NCBI GenBank assembly: GCA_019746155.1
Contig: JAIESJ010000242.1
Location: 1-5,467, forward strand
Length of the DNA: 5,467 nucleotides
From: Burkholderiales bacterium
Lineage (GTDB): Bacteria > Pseudomonadota > Gammaproteobacteria > Burkholderiales > SG8-41
Direction: 5' to 3'
The notes under the pieces were generated by a model. That model ran no database searches. It was given only the letters and a program-made list of their open reading frames with translations, and was not told the origin of the DNA. The translations under genes and the position numbers were made by a program. Shown here in pieces: positions 4,958-5,467 of the stretch (the first letter of the stretch is position 1; every line of letters starts with the position of its first letter).

Positions 4958-5467
4958 TTATTTTCCGAGCGTTGCGCGCACTTCGGCCGAGCGGTCCCAG
5001 AAATTGGGCATCATAGCGCTCGAATAACCGGAAACAAAATCTTTAACAGCGCTGCTCCCGGTGTCGAACACATGGCGTTTGACTGCGCCGATGTTGGCGC
5101 CGTAGACGTGGATGCTGATCGAGACGCGGTCGTCGAAGGCGTTCGCGACTTCGTGAATGTCGCCGACAGTGGGCGAAACCCTGTCGACCTGTCCCGGCAG
5201 CAGACGTTCCTGCGCGCCGGCCTGCATCGGTTCGCCGGGCGCGGACAGCGCGTAGCGCCGGCACGATTCCGCGCCGCGCATCATGCCGACCATACCCCAT
5301 ACCGTGTGGTCGTGCACCGGTGTTTTCTGTCCCGGCCCCCACACAAAGCTCACTACCGAAAAACGCTCGAGCGGATCGCAATGGAGCAGGTACTGCTGGT
5401 AGTACTGGGGGTGGGGCCGGGCGCACGCTTCGGGCAGCCAGTCGTCGTGGCCTACCAGGGAAGCGAG
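4958..5467 (-). CDS. cupin thiol dioxygenase (cysteine / 3-mercaptopropionate dioxygenase type), 5' end outside window
   Basis: The frame is open from the right edge to TAA at 4960-4958, giving 169 visible residues; full bacterial members are about 200, so roughly 30 N-terminal residues are missing. These iron enzymes add O2 to a thiol to form a sulfinate. Iron ligands are H52 and H54 in VHDH (visible numbering) and H105 in GDIHEVANA. The Ser-His-Tyr triad of the family is visible as S118, H120, Y122 in SISIHVYG. The position matching the carboxylate-binding Arg60 of mammalian cysteine dioxygenase has no Arg; it falls in YYQQYLL (22-28), with Q25 the likely equivalent. This suggests the Gln-type branch, whose studied members prefer 3-mercaptopropionate. 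Typical DPLERFSVVSFVWGPGQ sequence continues upstream of the GTG at 5353, so that codon is not the start. Substrate preference is inferred. Confidence 0.9.
   Translation of the reverse strand, partial: LASLVGHDDWLPEACARPHPQYYQQYLLHCDPLERFSVVSFVWGPGQKTPVHDHTVWGMVGMMRGAESCRRYALSAPGEPMQAGAQERLLPGQVDRVSPTVGDIHEVANAFDDRVSISIHVYGANIGAVKRHVFDTGSSAVKDFVSGYSSAMMPNFWDRSAEVRATLGK

Overview
The window reads like ordinary chromosomal DNA of a GC-rich proteobacterium, most likely a betaproteobacterium. This is an inference from protein flavour (DUF3025 protein, HtpX, PIG3-type quinone oxidoreductase, bacterial Gln-type thiol dioxygenase), high GC at third codon positions and CAGT/CACAGAG-type intergenic repeats. 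I see no rRNA, tRNA, CRISPR array, transposase or phage gene.

Layout, left to right. (1) The 3' end of a DUF3025 gene (+) runs off the left edge and converges, with a 6-bp gap, on a membrane diguanylate cyclase gene (-, 398-1456) that has intact catalytic and inhibitory motifs. (2) About 430 bp lie between the two divergent coding starts. Most of it is GC-rich and featureless. The 45 bp at 1768-1807 are strikingly AT-rich and hold a perfect FNR/Anr-type palindrome fused to a second perfect inverted repeat. These are followed by a good match to a sigma-32 heat-shock promoter and a strong ribosome binding site. (3) htpX (+, 1890-2777), the membrane zinc protease of envelope/heat stress response. 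(4) Three minus-strand genes: a PIG3-family NAD(P)H:quinone oxidoreductase (2923-3924), a crotonase-fold protein (4050-4775) whose two canonical catalytic glutamates are absent, and the 3' portion of a cupin thiol dioxygenase of the cysteine/3-mercaptopropionate dioxygenase type (4958 to the right edge).

The gaps between the minus-strand genes are filled by repeats. A seven-base tandem array of CAGTnan units lies upstream of the oxidoreductase gene, and two inverted units run across that gene's stop codon. An element bounded by 9-bp inverted repeats (GCCACAGAG) lies between the crotonase and dioxygenase genes. A 12-bp direct repeat brackets the crotonase coding region.

Functionally, htpX looks like a stress gene with a possible oxygen-responsive input. 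The three minus-strand genes could belong to CoA-thioester or organosulfur metabolism, but gaps of 125-182 bp with repeats argue against a tight operon. No wholly new system is evident. The htpX control region and the crotonase active site are the parts most worth a second look.
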